Part shown: one piece after another, positions 1 to 41,270 of the stretch
Layout: the number at the start of each line of letters is the position of its first letter
How positions within the stretch are numbered: the stretch's first letter is position 1
Source of the DNA: Manis javanica
Taxonomy: Eukaryota; Chordata; Mammalia; Pholidota; Manidae
Assembly (NCBI RefSeq): GCF_040802235.1
Contig: NC_133164.1
Location: 109,820,302 to 109,884,301, forward strand
Length of the DNA stretch: 64,000 nt
Direction: 5' to 3'
Translations under genes and position numbers: made by a program
Notes under the pieces: generated by a model
Databases searched by the model: none
Seen by the model: the letters and a program-made list of their open reading frames with translations, nothing else
Told to the model about the DNA's origin: nothing

Positions 1-1130
1 TCTACTCACCAACCCTCCTTGCAGTCACTTAAATTTGTTTTCTTTTGCTGCATCCTCTTCAGAGTCAAATAAAGACCATCTAGTGTATTTCTTTTATTTA
101 TAAACTTGATGGGCCCAAACAAGAAGAGTGGCCTGCTCACCACTGAGGTGCCGTTTCCATCGCTGTGGCAGATAATCCATGCCCGTCCCTGGGGCGTGGG
201 ACTTGTTTGCTTCTGCTCTGGCTAGTGGGCCACCGGCCACCTGCACTGGTGCTTCACGAATGATCTCTGCTCTTTCCGCACTTGTGAAGAGCTCAGCTGG
301 GAGTGAAACTTGATCAGGAGATAATTTGGCCCAGATGGTGCTAATGCAGATAGAAATAACAGGCAGAAGCATTTGGTGGTGCATATCGTTAGTCTGGGGG
401 AATCCATTTAAATTTCTTGGGGAAGTAACTGTAACCGAACTGTCACATACCCTCAAAATGTCACCTTATGTCACACGCTGCAATCCAATGTCCGAGCACA
501 CTCCTCAAGAGCTGTTCGGCTCTCAGGAAGGGAAGGCCAGGCTAACCTTATCTGTCAGATAGCACCACCAGGCTCAGCTGCATACCTGGCCTTTGGGGGA
601 TATGGAAGGGATCAGACATAAAACCTGGAAGCTGTCCCTAGCTCCTGAGGATCAAGGGATTGTGGCACAGGATAACATGGGCCTGGAAACAGAAGCGAGT
701 GCCGCAGAAGCACAGAAGGGTGAAGTGGCTGCATAGAGCAGTTGTCCCTATTCTGGTCAAGTTGAGGCGTAGGAAGCAGTTGAGCTTCTCTGTTTGACAG
801 TTTTTTTCTTTCCTGTCATGGACTTGACATAAGAAATACACAAATAAAAGAAACTACTGTCTGCAGAGCCCAGTCCTGAGAAGTCTCTTTGCTGAAGGAA
901 AAATGGGGACTGTATAACCAGAGGCATTGGGGTGTGGTGAGCTGGTTGCTCAGGGACCAGCGAGAACACTGGGCAGCATTCAGGGGCCAGCTCTGGACAC
1001 AGCACTGCACCCATTTTCCTGGGCTGTTACAGACATCCTAACGTTGGCCTACCAGAGGAATGGGTGTTATGGATAAAGTGAAGGTTCCTGTGGCCAGGAT
1101 TCTACCCTGGCCCTGATGGCTAGCTCACTA
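1..1130. other. Intergenic DNA downstream of FECH, no gene seen
   Basis: The open frames here are short, lack family resemblance and occur on both strands. I see no splice-supported exon and no confident repeat family before the LTR-like element at about 1137. Confidence 0.5.
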
Positions 1131-1136
1131 CACACG

Positions 1137-1500
1137 TGTGGGCAGTAAGTTGTTATTGACTCTCTATAAAGAGCTCCGCCCAGTGCTCTGGGTGACACGG
1201 TGGCATGGCTGCAAGGCTGCAGTAGAGCAGAGACAGAGACTGGAGTGGTGGCAGCACTGGAAGAGCAGAGCAGAGGCTGGAGGGTGGCAGCACCAAGGAC
1301 AGAGGTCCAGGGGATGGCTGAAGGGGCAGAGAGGCCCAGAAGCAGAGACCAGCTTGCTGCATGCAGACTCGCTCTGAGTGGATGGGGTTCTAGTGATTGA
1401 CCTGCCACTGTGGAAATAAAGTTGGGTGTAACCCTTTCATCCCAAGAACATTCTACTGTCATTTCTTTTGTCACATTGAATCCATAGTGAACTTGTTCAG
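1137..1500 (+). mobile_element. Old endogenous-retrovirus LTR-like element, probably solo
   Basis: It has the layout of an LTR: a start in TGTGGGC, a TATA box (TATAAA, 1165-1170) followed by GAGCTC, a GC-rich R-like section, and a poly(A) signal AATAAA at 1415-1420. No matching second LTR or intact internal coding region follows in the window. Ends are approximate and I cannot find a clean target-site duplication. The family is not assigned. Confidence 0.55.
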
Positions 1501-1614
1501 GGCTGAAACCCACTGGCAAGACAGCTGTGAAGAAGGGGCCTGACAAACAAGAGTAGGCCCTCAGAGAGCCGCGGCTGATCTTAAGGAAAAGAGATTTATG
1601 TTCCCTGAACAAGT
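1491..1614. repeat. 12-bp inverted repeat with 100-bp spacer
   Basis: ACTTGTTCAGGG at 1491-1502 is the exact reverse complement of 1603-1614. It lies at the downstream edge of the LTR-like element and may be part of it or chance. Confidence 0.6.
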
Positions 1615-2052
1615 ACCAGAGCTGCGTGTGGACCTCATGACAATTCTCCAGGGAGATGAAAAGTAGAACAAAGCCCCATTCCTTAAGTCTTTGCAGCCAG
1701 AAAGTTCTCCTATCCAGCTGTCTGGCTGCAACTGATTGGGAGAGTCACACACTCAACTATTCAGGGATTCCATTAGTACAACAGGTCCTGGGATTTTACT
1801 GGAGACAACTGGAATCTTACTAATAAAGTTAAAGTATCTAGTCACCATGGGATAGCTTCCACTCTAAATAGTGAGATAAAGAGTGAGCCGCTTCATTCTC
1901 TGTAATGAACCTGAAGAACAATACAAGTGTGCACAAATCCACATATATCGTTTCCATCATCCCAGAAAAGTTCCATTTTAGGCAGCCGCATTTGGTAAAT
2001 GGTCACCCAGCTCTCTGAAAAAACAATCTATACTTATATGCATGAGTGTATA

Positions 2053-2058
2053 TTTATT
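2053..2058 (-). terminator. Candidate distal poly(A) signal of FECH
   Basis: AATAAA on the minus strand in an AT-rich context, with a T-rich run on the minus strand (around 2018-2025) that could act as a downstream element. Confidence 0.3.
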
Positions 2059-2259
2059 ATAAATTTTATCAGTACAAAAGTACAGAACATACAATTTATA
2101 AAGAATAAAATACACAATACTCTTTACTGTAAATTCCATATAGTCAATCGATTCTCAAAAAAAGCTTTTTGTTGATTTTCACCAAGCTCCTTGATACGCA
2201 GCCAACCTCTGATTGCAATTGATCAACAAATATACTTCTGACATGAATGTTGTTTGTTT

Positions 2260-2278
2260 ACATTCGTAATACGAATGT
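2260..2278. repeat. Short perfect palindrome, 9-bp arms, 1-bp centre
   Basis: ACATTCGTA, one A, then TACGAATGT. It stands in AT-rich DNA of the FECH 3' flank. Could be chance, a protein-binding site or a small RNA hairpin. Confidence 0.7.
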
Positions 2279-4419
2279 GAAACTTCTTTGTGTACCAGAC
2301 TTCCCTGAGATAAATCAGATAATTGTTTCCAAACAATGGAAGACTATTTCCTCAAGTTTTGTGCTATCCTCAGTGTAATGGCTTAGAGACACAACCACTT
2401 TTAATCTATATTACTGACATTTTTCCACCCCTTTCTTAACTATAGAAAATCAACAAAACAGTCAATCAAGTCCTAATTTGTACTAGTTGCTGATTTCCAG
2501 TGTAAATAGCCCTACCACGGCCAATTTCCAGCTACCAATGCGAAATCCCTGAAATCACCGGAAAGAGACACAGTAGGTTCATCACCATATAGGCACAATT
2601 GACATAAACAACATCTAGAACAAAGATAATAAAATAATTGGAAAGTGATGAATTTTGAGTATTTTGTTATCTTGGCTTTTAACATAATATACCTGTAAGA
2701 TATAGAATTTGTAATGACTGCTGGGCTTAACAACCTGACATTGTTAACAGTTGGCCAGCTCCCCTCTGCTTGTATGTCTGTGCAGCCAATTCCATACTGT
2801 ACATATATACGTTTTGTTTTAAATAAGGAAAAGGTAAACATATGAAATGCTTCATGACTTCTCAGAGTAAAATCTATTACTTCTTAGCATGTCAGGGAAG
2901 TAAAGCTTTGACTCACAGGGGAAACTGGGAGAATAGCTGGCCTGTGTGTCCCCACTACAGAAGCAGACAGCGAAGGGCGTGTGCCGGACCTTCGGAATGA
3001 CAGCTACTGAGTAACCAGAAACAGGACCTGATTCCTGCCCAGGGGCCTAGAAAGGCTCAAAACAGGCTTTTTTCCAAAAATGTTTTTAATTTCGACATCC
3101 ATCTTCCTGGCTTACTGTAGACGACTGCAGCCAATAGTTTGTCATTCTAAAAATGGAAGCTAATGATTTCTGCTAAAAACAACTAAGCAGCACTACCAAA
3201 GTACACTGTAAGAAACTGATGATCACAGGGTGCCTTTGTTTGCCACTTCCTTTTCCCTGGAGAAAAGCTTAATAAAATTCCCACAGCCAAAGCCAAAGCA
3301 AAAGTGTTTCTTCTCCTGGGACCCCAGATAATGAATGTCGTCTCTAGAGGACCCCCACTTCCCAGAGCTCTTCTAAGTCTCGCCTCACGCAGGGAGACCT
3401 GTGATCCTCACCCACTATTGTGCTTGTTTTATTAGTGCTGTTCAGCAAATATTGGCAGCATCAACTTATTTCTGTTGAGCACCCACTGGTATCCACAAGT
3501 CAGCTCAGTGACACATAACTCAGCACACGTTGTACTTAATAAGTGTAAGTGCTTTTGAGAAAGAAGCATAACTTTTAAGGCAAAGATCAGATCATAGCCA
3601 TACCAGCTGGAAGAAATCAAGCCAAAAAAAAAATCAGTTTCCAGGTGCTACTGTTTGAATTAACCAGGAATGCTAGAAGGTAAGCACATGAAATGTCAAC
3701 AGAATTCTGATTAAATGTTTTCACTGGCTCTGATTCAAGTGAATTGCAGGTTGCCTGATTCAGATTTAATCCATTTGATGTATGTACTGTGAAACCTTAT
3801 GATGCTAGTTACTATAAAATGAAATTTCAGTGTCACAAAAAGTCCCCTGGACTGGGAGAAGTTACTGAAGGGACTTGTTAAAAAGAATCTCCATTATTCA
3901 GCAATTAGAACAAAACTCCTGGGAAGGACATTAACAAAGCCCTTCTGGGGCATGACCTTGATTAAATGCTTTTAATGTTATAATTTTTAAAAATAATGAA
4001 AAAAGTGATAGCTTTTGCCTTCCTCTGAGGATGCCCCGTACTGCTATATAGACTGAGAAAGTGAATGATTTTGATGTACAGCACTAGTTACAGCGTCAAT
4101 TTGGAATTTTCTTTTCCAGCTGTGACGATGCAATGAATTTCCTATTCCCACTTAATGTGGAGAAGCATGCCCCTATGCCATTTTCTGGATTCTGAAGAAG
4201 TTTTCAGGTGAGTTAAAGAGCTTACAGACACGATACTGAAGATGCGGACAGAGCTTCCTGCTTACACTTGAACCCTCACCCTCGCACACGGACGTCAGTT
4301 CTTTCCTAAGACCACCAGCTTTAATTTCTGCCCTCCAGCTATAGCTATACAAGTTGGCCTCTAGGTCATACGGCCCACCCCCAGCGTGGAGGGGTGAGCA
4401 CAGCAGAGTCCCCAGAACT

Positions 4420-4502
4420 GTAGCACCTTGGAGTACGCATCCTTGCTCAAGTATACCATGAGCAGAATGTAGCATTTCTCTAGGAATCTGTTAAATTTTC
4501 CT
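4420..4502 (+). repeat. Left arm of 83-bp inverted repeat
   Basis: Matches the reverse complement of 4918-5000 at 80 of 83 positions, all three mismatches being transitions. The 415-bp spacer and the outer flanks do not match. Both arms encode the same antiparallel peptide shadow (MVYLSKDAYSKVL), which is incidental. Confidence 0.95.
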
Positions 4503-4917
4503 ACACAGCAGGTCTTCCTTCTGCTCCACCTTGGTGGGGTGGGCTCACTCTTGTGGTGTAATAGCGTTATTTTGGATAAACACAGTGGCATCAGATTGAG
4601 CAAACCATCTCAGAGTTTCTTGGATTAAATACCCAATTTATGAGAACAGATTAGGTGAGGGAGGGAAAAGAACCCGACTTTATTCTAAGAGGCTCAGGTG
4701 CACCAACTCTGTGTATTTGCCTCAATGAGAAACTGATAAGAAAATAAACGAAAATCTGTTTTTTAAGATCAGCTGAACACATAAATTGCCTAACATAACT
4801 TCAGGAGTGTTAATATAAGGTCCTTTCTGAAAGGCTTAGTCTGGGCAACTTGGAGTAAAAAAAAAAAACTTTTTCTGTATACCTACATAATGATCATCTA
4901 AATAATTTCGGCCATTA

Positions 4918-5000
4918 AGGAAAATTTAACAGATTCCTAGAGAAATGTTACATTCTGCTCATGGTATACTTGAGCAAGGACGCATACTCCAAGGTGCTAC
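4918..5000 (-). repeat. Right arm of 83-bp inverted repeat
   Basis: Reverse-complement partner of 4420-4502. RNA read through on either strand could fold into an 83-bp stem with three mismatches and a loop of about 415 nt. Confidence 0.95.
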
Positions 5001-6584
5001 CAGGAAGTCACGGATATTTACTACTGAGTCAGCACCAACACGCCACCGATACACACTTAACTTACAGGGCTTTTAACAATGGTTTCATTTCTCCTATGAA
5101 GCAAATTTTCTTCAGGTGCAAAAATTTCTTGACTTTAAAAAGGTTAGTTCCAGAATGCATATTCTTTAGAATATGAGTTCTTTCCTTCCATGCTGTACAT
5201 ATGGGGACCTGGGCCTGATAATGACCCTGGCAAGCGAAACTGCCTCATGATCACAGCTCCTGCAAATTTTCTGTATAAGTTGATTACCATCAATTAAAGC
5301 CAAGTCTGTAAACAGGTGCAGCTCGAGGAAGCTGCCAGCAGTGCACTGCTAATTACCTGGGCAAACATTTGTTATTTCAAAGTTGACAAATAAGGATGCC
5401 AATTCTCAAAGACTATTAGCTCTAAAAAGAGCAACTGTTGATTTTGTCCTACCAAACACTTAGCCTCACATAGGACCCTTACCCATCTTTGGTTAGAAAC
5501 AGTCAAAGGTAACATTTCTTAGAACAATAGGTGCCATGGGCAGTGATCCCCATAAGCACCCTTTTGCCTCTCACTGCCGAGGCAGGTCTGGCTCCCCTCA
5601 GAATCAGACAGCCCAGTCACCGTTGTCAGCATCCTTAGCAAAGTGGGTGGGGGACTTCAGATACCCGAGCAAGAGCTCCTGAATTGGGAGTTTTCTGCAG
5701 CATCTCTGTAATTTATCTGTAAAGCCATTAAAGTAACACAAGCCCTCAGCAAATCTGAAAGAGGACAGGTACAAGCACACCTTGCCTTCCGGCCCCATGC
5801 CACTAACCCAGAGAATTCACGTCACGGGGGGCCAGTCACTCAACGTCAACATCTGCCTTGAACCTGGTCCCCCAGAAATGCTGATGGAAACAGGTGAGAA
5901 AAATTCTAAACAACTAGCTGTGCTTTGTACCTTTTTTCTTGAAACAAAACCTACTAATGGGAAAACCAGTTTGAAAGAAAGAAATGTAGATTTCTTCAAA
6001 TTTCACAGCTGTTATTAGTGTGGGAAAACTATTCACTAAAGTGGATGCATGTTTCTTGCATTACAAAGTAAACTCCTCCTGTGTAATAATTTTGATTATT
6101 AACTAATGTGTATTTGTTTTGAATTACAGAGAGCATCAATCAAACTGGCTAAGAACCTTACTGATATCATATTTATGTATATAGTAAATCCTGAATATAG
6201 AAGATCTATGACTCCTCTAATATTTCCACTTTATAAACTGGCTTCTAAAAATTCAAAGAAATGCTCTTTTGAAGAACAAAGTTTTAGGATTTGGAGGAAA
6301 GACAAAGTAATCGTTACAAATTCATTATGAACCCATCAGAGATTTTTTTAAATCCACTTAAATCCAAATATAGAAGATCAGATTCCGATCCTACATTATT
6401 TCACTCACAAATTCAAGGTTACAATGGCATTAAAAAATATCCACAGGAAAACACTGACACGAAATACAGTGATATGATTGACAGTTGCTGCATGAGAGTG
6501 GCTAGTTTGCTTCTCTCTCCTTTTCACATTTCCTATAGCATGGTTATATAATTTTTGTAATGAAAATTATTAAAGATTTCAAAG

Positions 6585-7469
6585 TTATAAAACATAACTG
6601 ACTTTATTTTACAAAATAATCTTCAAACAAATATGCAGGAAGGAGACACTCAACCATGATAAAGAAGCTAAGGGGAAAGGTTCACTAGGGCCGTGGCATG
6701 AGCTATAAAGGCGAAGCCTGTCATTAGCATTTCTCAGCACTGCTGTCCTCGGAGACAGGAGGCGGCAGGAGCCCTCCCTGTGGTACCACAGATTCCCACG
6801 TCGGCACGCATGGCCAAAGCTGGGTTTCCACACACTGAACAGCCTTGTGGGCCTGGGGAATCTCAAAGCACTTTTGAAATCTGCGCTGGGTTTGGTTTCA
6901 TGGTGCGGAAGGTGAGGTTCATGTGCAGCTTCAGGAAGTATTAATGGTGACTCACGGGCAAAAGCAGCAGCTGCAGGTGACCACTGGGCCTCAGTGGCGC
7001 TCTGCAACCCGTGTGCTTAGGCAAAGACCAGGTACCCTTTCTTTTTCAAATTACATTTCATTTCATCAATTCTGTTCACTTAAAAAACAACAACCATATG
7101 CACGATATAGCGGGGACTCTCCACACCCTTGCAGGAGGTCTTTAAGGCAATAAACCCAAAATCTGTATTTATGTGTCTCATAGTATAAAATTTTAGAACT
7201 CACTTTTTAAAAAGCCTAGCGGACATTCCAAACCAGTAACTTTACTCAGAGTAGGCGAATACAAATGCTTACTGTATGGGTATATAAAAATAGAAAACCC
7301 TCAATAAGGATTTCAGAGTCCATTTCTCAAAAAAACCACACAATTTGTGCCCAAGGGTGCACATATACTAATGTAGCTTCCATCTCTTGATCTCTAAATA
7401 CGTCCTCCTCAAATCAGAAGTGTCTGGAGGTCGGGCATTTGCCTAATCTCACGGGGTCCTCCGGCAGAG
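6585..7469 (-). other. FECH: FECH 3' UTR, proximal form
   Basis: Sequence between the FECH stop and the first good poly(A) signal (AATAAA, minus strand, 6608-6603). With the 1272-bp CDS this gives an mRNA of roughly 2.2 kb plus tail, in the range of known FECH transcripts. The 3' end is inferred from the hexamer only. Confidence 0.6.
6603..6608 (-). terminator. FECH: Poly(A) signal AATAAA, proximal FECH
   Basis: Canonical hexamer on the minus strand, about 860 bp after the FECH stop. Cleavage would be expected 10-30 bases further on, near 6575-6593. Confidence 0.55.
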
Positions 7470-37409
<29,940 letters not shown>

Positions 37410-37515
37410 TCCCGGGGCAGCGTCTGCCAGGCCTCGGTTCCTCCCGCGGGGCGCGCTCAGGAGTCGAGCCCACTGGCGCCGAGCCGAGGGCGCCCCCACG
37501 TCGGCCGCGGGCCGC

Positions 37516-37522
37516 CTTATCT
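37516..37522 (-). promoter_or_regulatory. FECH: GATA motif (AGATAAG) in FECH promoter
   Basis: AGATAAG on the minus strand, 107-113 bp upstream of the FECH ATG. FECH is an erythroid-induced heme gene and GATA-1 is reported to act on it. This site is a candidate by motif only. Confidence 0.5.
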
Positions 37523-37550
37523 CGAGGCAGCCCCTGCGCCCTGGCTGCAC

Positions 37551-37588
37551 GCCCGCCCCTCCTCCGCAGGCAGGCCTGGGGGCGGGGG
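37551..37588. promoter_or_regulatory. FECH: Paired GC boxes (Sp1/KLF type)
   Basis: AGGGGCGGGC on the minus strand (37560-37551) and GGGGGCGGGGG on the plus strand (37578-37588), 140-180 bp upstream of the FECH start codon. Confidence 0.55.
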
Positions 37589-38221
37589 CACTGGTGACAC
37601 GCCCCTCTCGGGGGCCGCCCACCAGAGGGCGGTGCCCTGGGTGAGAGAGGACGCGCTCCCACCGGGCTCGCAGGTGACCGGTCACCCTGTTCGCATGCCC
37701 TGCGTGCATCTGCCACCCTCCCGAGGCCGGAACTGGAGCCGCAGCCTAGCAGAGGGCTTTCTAGACATTTCCATTACTGTTACTTTATATGAGGATACTG
37801 GTGCCTCGTTCTCCAGGTTGCTAGCACATCTGTGCCGATCTTTTGTTGTGCTTTGTTTTCGGTAATAAGTAAAGTAATTATATATTAAACACTCGTGAAT
37901 GACATAATTATTCGATTATCTTTGTAGCATCTCTATGTAACAGTTTGACAGGTGGAACCAGAAAGCAAACATACTACTAACGTGAGAGCTTTAGGAAAAG
38001 TGAAGGCCAGTCTGGCAAATGCATTTCTTGCAAGGATGGCACGGTCGGGTTTATCAGTCTATCTGCGCACTTTGACAAGGAAGTCGTCTGGCCTCAATCC
38101 CGTACACTCAACAGGCGCCTCCCTCATTTCTAGCCATTCCTACATTCCCACGCCTCCACCCGCGCACCCTGCGCATATGTTCAGTGTGTACACCACCGAC
38201 TCTTGGAACAGAAGGGTCTTG

Positions 38222-38530
38222 TTATTCATTCATTGAACAAGTATTGAGCACCTACCACGCACTGGGAAAACAGGAGTGAACAGAGTAGACAAGTAAGTGG
38301 CTTACGTGAAGGTTAAAGGAGAGACAGAAAGTCATCACAATATGGACTGTTTTGGGTGATGAACATTAGAAAGAAGAATGAAGCAACATTAAGGGAAATA
38401 GAGGGAAGCTAATGAAATTTAAAATGGAAGCGTCAGAGAGGTCCTCACGAACATTTGGGCAAATGCCTGAAGGAAATAAGAGGACAAGCCATGTGGACCG
38501 TTCTGGGAAGACAGGGTCTAGATTGAATTT
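38222..38530 (-). repeat. L2 LINE fragment, reverse orientation
   Basis: Begins ttattcattcattgaacaag, then tattgagcacctacc, cactgggaaaacaggagtga, and the inner part gcctgaaggaaata. Reverse complement of an L2 3' end. Confidence 0.6.
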
Positions 38531-40199
38531 GAAACCAGTTTTCTGTAGCTAAAATTTGTGCTCTTGATTTAATTTATTGAAGTTAGGGCTCCAAATGGTG
38601 ATAGCCCAGCGTAAAATGTCAGATTAACTGGTTCACATTTCCTATTACCTGCATGAAAATCCAAGCAGATGTTCCCTGAGAAATGGGACAGTAAAACTGT
38701 TCCAAGTATCGAACTGCTTTCCTATCCATTTTGCTAACTCTCTACTCTCATAATGAAAGTTATATTAGTTTAACTTGCCCTTCAGAGGTGATCTTTATAG
38801 ATAAGGGATTTCTCTACCGAAAGCCTATCTTTTAAATAGATGACCCAAAGGCTTTACATTTGGAGATGCTGTGCTTTAAAAAAGTATAGACAAGGCCAGA
38901 GAACTAGGGAAGGCCCAGGGGTTTAAATGTCTGAGCTACATGGGCTCTTCTGTGAAAGGTTCTGGATAAGTCGCCCCTTCATCCCGGGTGGGGTGCCCCT
39001 CCTGCTAGGGGGAGATAAAGGGTATTCTTGCCCCTCCCAGGGAAAAGCTGATAATTAGTGACAAGGCAGAAAGGTGCCAAATTTCATGTAATCACTAAGT
39101 TGGAATGGGTTAAATTTTTATCTGACCAGAAAGGAAAAAGGGGCTAGTAAAACATGCTTTATTAAATGTATCAACTTAATAACATTTTTAAAAAGTTAGC
39201 ACCATTTCATACCTTTTATTCACATCTTATATTTTCATTTTTACTTTTTAAAAAGTCATTCAAAATTTCTCATGTGTAAAACCTTCTGAATGCATGTATT
39301 AAGACTCATAGGTTATAAATGGAAAAAGGATCTCATTCTTTTTCCCATTGGAAATTTCCATAACAATTGTCATTTCTAATAAATGGCTTATTTCTTACAA
39401 ATATCAAGCATAACAGTTTTCCAACAGGTAAATTTTTATGTTCTTATGAAATAAGAGCAGATAAAATGTGCTTTATATCAGTCCTTTTAAAAACTGATTA
39501 GAAAACATAGCCCTTAGCCCAGAACTTGTAAATTCTAAATATGGGTTTCCTAAGAAAACCAGAAAAGCTCTTGACAGGCTTAAGAAATTTATAGAACTAT
39601 ATGAGATTTTTATGTATCTATGTACATATGTATATATATATGAATGCATTTTTTTTTCTGGCTTACATATTTGTAACAAAATTACACTCTACACCCCTTA
39701 ACAAACAGAAAGCCAAAGGCATAGACTCAGAGCCAATTCACATTAACTGTGCCCCCACCACAACAGAGAAGGCTGGTCTGAGCTTGGGTGACTTAATTCG
39801 TGAAGAAAGCACTCTCCTGTCGGACAGCACTCTGAGTTCGGCCTGTGGTCTTATATAAAATGAGTTTGTTGGTTTCAGCTCAATGCTTCAGGGAAGGGAG
39901 GGATTCCCCTAATTCATTATTTGCCATGATTGGCACCTCTGAGCTACACAGACTAAATCTGATTACCCAATTCTGTCTCCTTAATCAGAAAAGCAACAGG
40001 GCAAGGTGGGAGGTGGGGGTGTTTAGTGCAAGAGAAACAGGCTGCATGAAGCAGACAAATGGTAAGCGATAATGATTACTCAGAGAATCTGATCGATTGG
40101 CCCCACAATTGTTTTACAGCAAAGAGGCCACCAATTCCAGGCCAATGTGACGTGCATTTTGGTTTCCCCTCTAACCTTAAGCCCACTAGTGGTGATGGG

Positions 40200-41270
40200 C
40201 CTATTAGTACATCTGCATGTATTTACTGAGTGCCTACTATGAGCAAGGCATTGTATCAGGCAATACGAAGGATTAAAAGGTAAAAAGTAAGCTATACTCT
40301 CAAGCAACTCATTTATTTATGAAACAGATGTGTAGGGAGAGCCTCCCTGTAGCAGGCATGTGGCAAGCACTGGGTATGGCAATGAAGTGGGCCATCTCTG
40401 CTTTCATGGAACTTACATTCTAAAAGGCAAGGCAGACAAAATAAAAGATATACAATACAATGACAGCAATAGTTAGGGGCCATTAAGAAAATAAAGCAGG
40501 CAAAGGAATGAAGAGAGGCTGGAACTGCTAGTTACAGTGATACAGCCTCTCTGCAAAGGTGACATTTGACAGGGACCTTTGGGGAGTGGAGGGAAACTCT
40601 CTGCAGAAGGGCTTTGCAAGCAAAGGGGGCAGCAAGAGCTGGAACACATTTGAAGCTTGTATGAGTTTCCTACAGTTGCTGGAACAAAATGCCACAAACC
40701 AGGTTGCTTCAAACAACAGTTGTTTTGTTGTTTTTCAGTTCTGAAGTCGAGAAGTCCCAAATCAAGATGTCAGCAGGGCCCTGGTTCCCCTGAAATCTGT
40801 AGGGGAGGACCCATCCCTGCCTCTTCCTAGCTTCTGGTAGTGGCCAGCGATCTGTGACATTCCTTGGGCTGGGCTTGTAGTTGCATCACTCCCATCTGCA
40901 CCTGTGTCTTCACATGACAATCTTTCCCTCTTTAAGGACACCAGTTATATTGGACAAAAGGACCCTACTAACCTGTTCCTACTTGATTACATTTGCAAGG
41001 ATCCTGTTTCTAAATAAGTTCACACTTACAAGTACCAGAAGTAAGGATTTCAACATATCTTTTAGGGGACGCAGTTCACCCTCTAACAAAGCTTGTAAGG
41101 AGACCATGTGTCGAACAAAATGTGTGAACAGAGTGGGAAGAAACTTCAGCCTATTGATGCAGGACTTTGTAGGTGATGAAGGACTGGGGCTTATGGAGTG
41201 ATATCCTAGCAGAGTGAGCCATGCTTATGTTTCAGAAGGTTCACTTTGTCTGCAATGTGGAGAATCAACT
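40200..41270 (-). repeat. L2 LINE fragments, reverse, split by an LTR
   Basis: Two L2-like starts (tttactgagtgcctactat near 40220; caggcatgtggcaagcactg near 40353) and inner L2 sequence up to 40657. L2-like sequence resumes at 41094 (ggactttgtaggtgatgaagg, then gttcactttgtctgcaatgtg). The gap is exactly the LTR at 40658-41088. Confidence 0.6.
40658..41088 (-). mobile_element. Solo MaLR (MLT1/MST-type) LTR
   Basis: 431 bp starting TG and ending CA, flanked by a perfect 5-bp target duplication AAGCT (40653-40657 and 41089-41093). The interior matches the reverse order of MLT1/MST LTRs: gttgctggaacaaaatgcca, then gttctgaagtcgagaagtcc, then aaggatttcaacatat. The 5-bp duplication is typical of this LTR class. 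Confidence 0.8.

Larger units (their letters stand above)
2030..6584 (-). other. Possible extended FECH 3' UTR, or intergenic DNA
   Basis: No exon or recognisable coding potential. A second AATAAA (minus, 2058-2053) followed by a T-rich stretch could end a 3' UTR of about 5.4 kb. I recall that human RefSeq FECH has a multi-kilobase 3' UTR, which fits but does not prove it. The stretch holds an 83-bp inverted repeat (4420-4502 and 4918-5000) and a short palindrome at 2260-2278. I recognise no repeat family in most of it. Confidence 0.35.

Noticed and set aside
1067..1612. 181-codon minus-strand frame
   Set aside because: Antisense to the LTR-like element and its Ser, Leu and Ala-rich product matches nothing; no splice or start context support.
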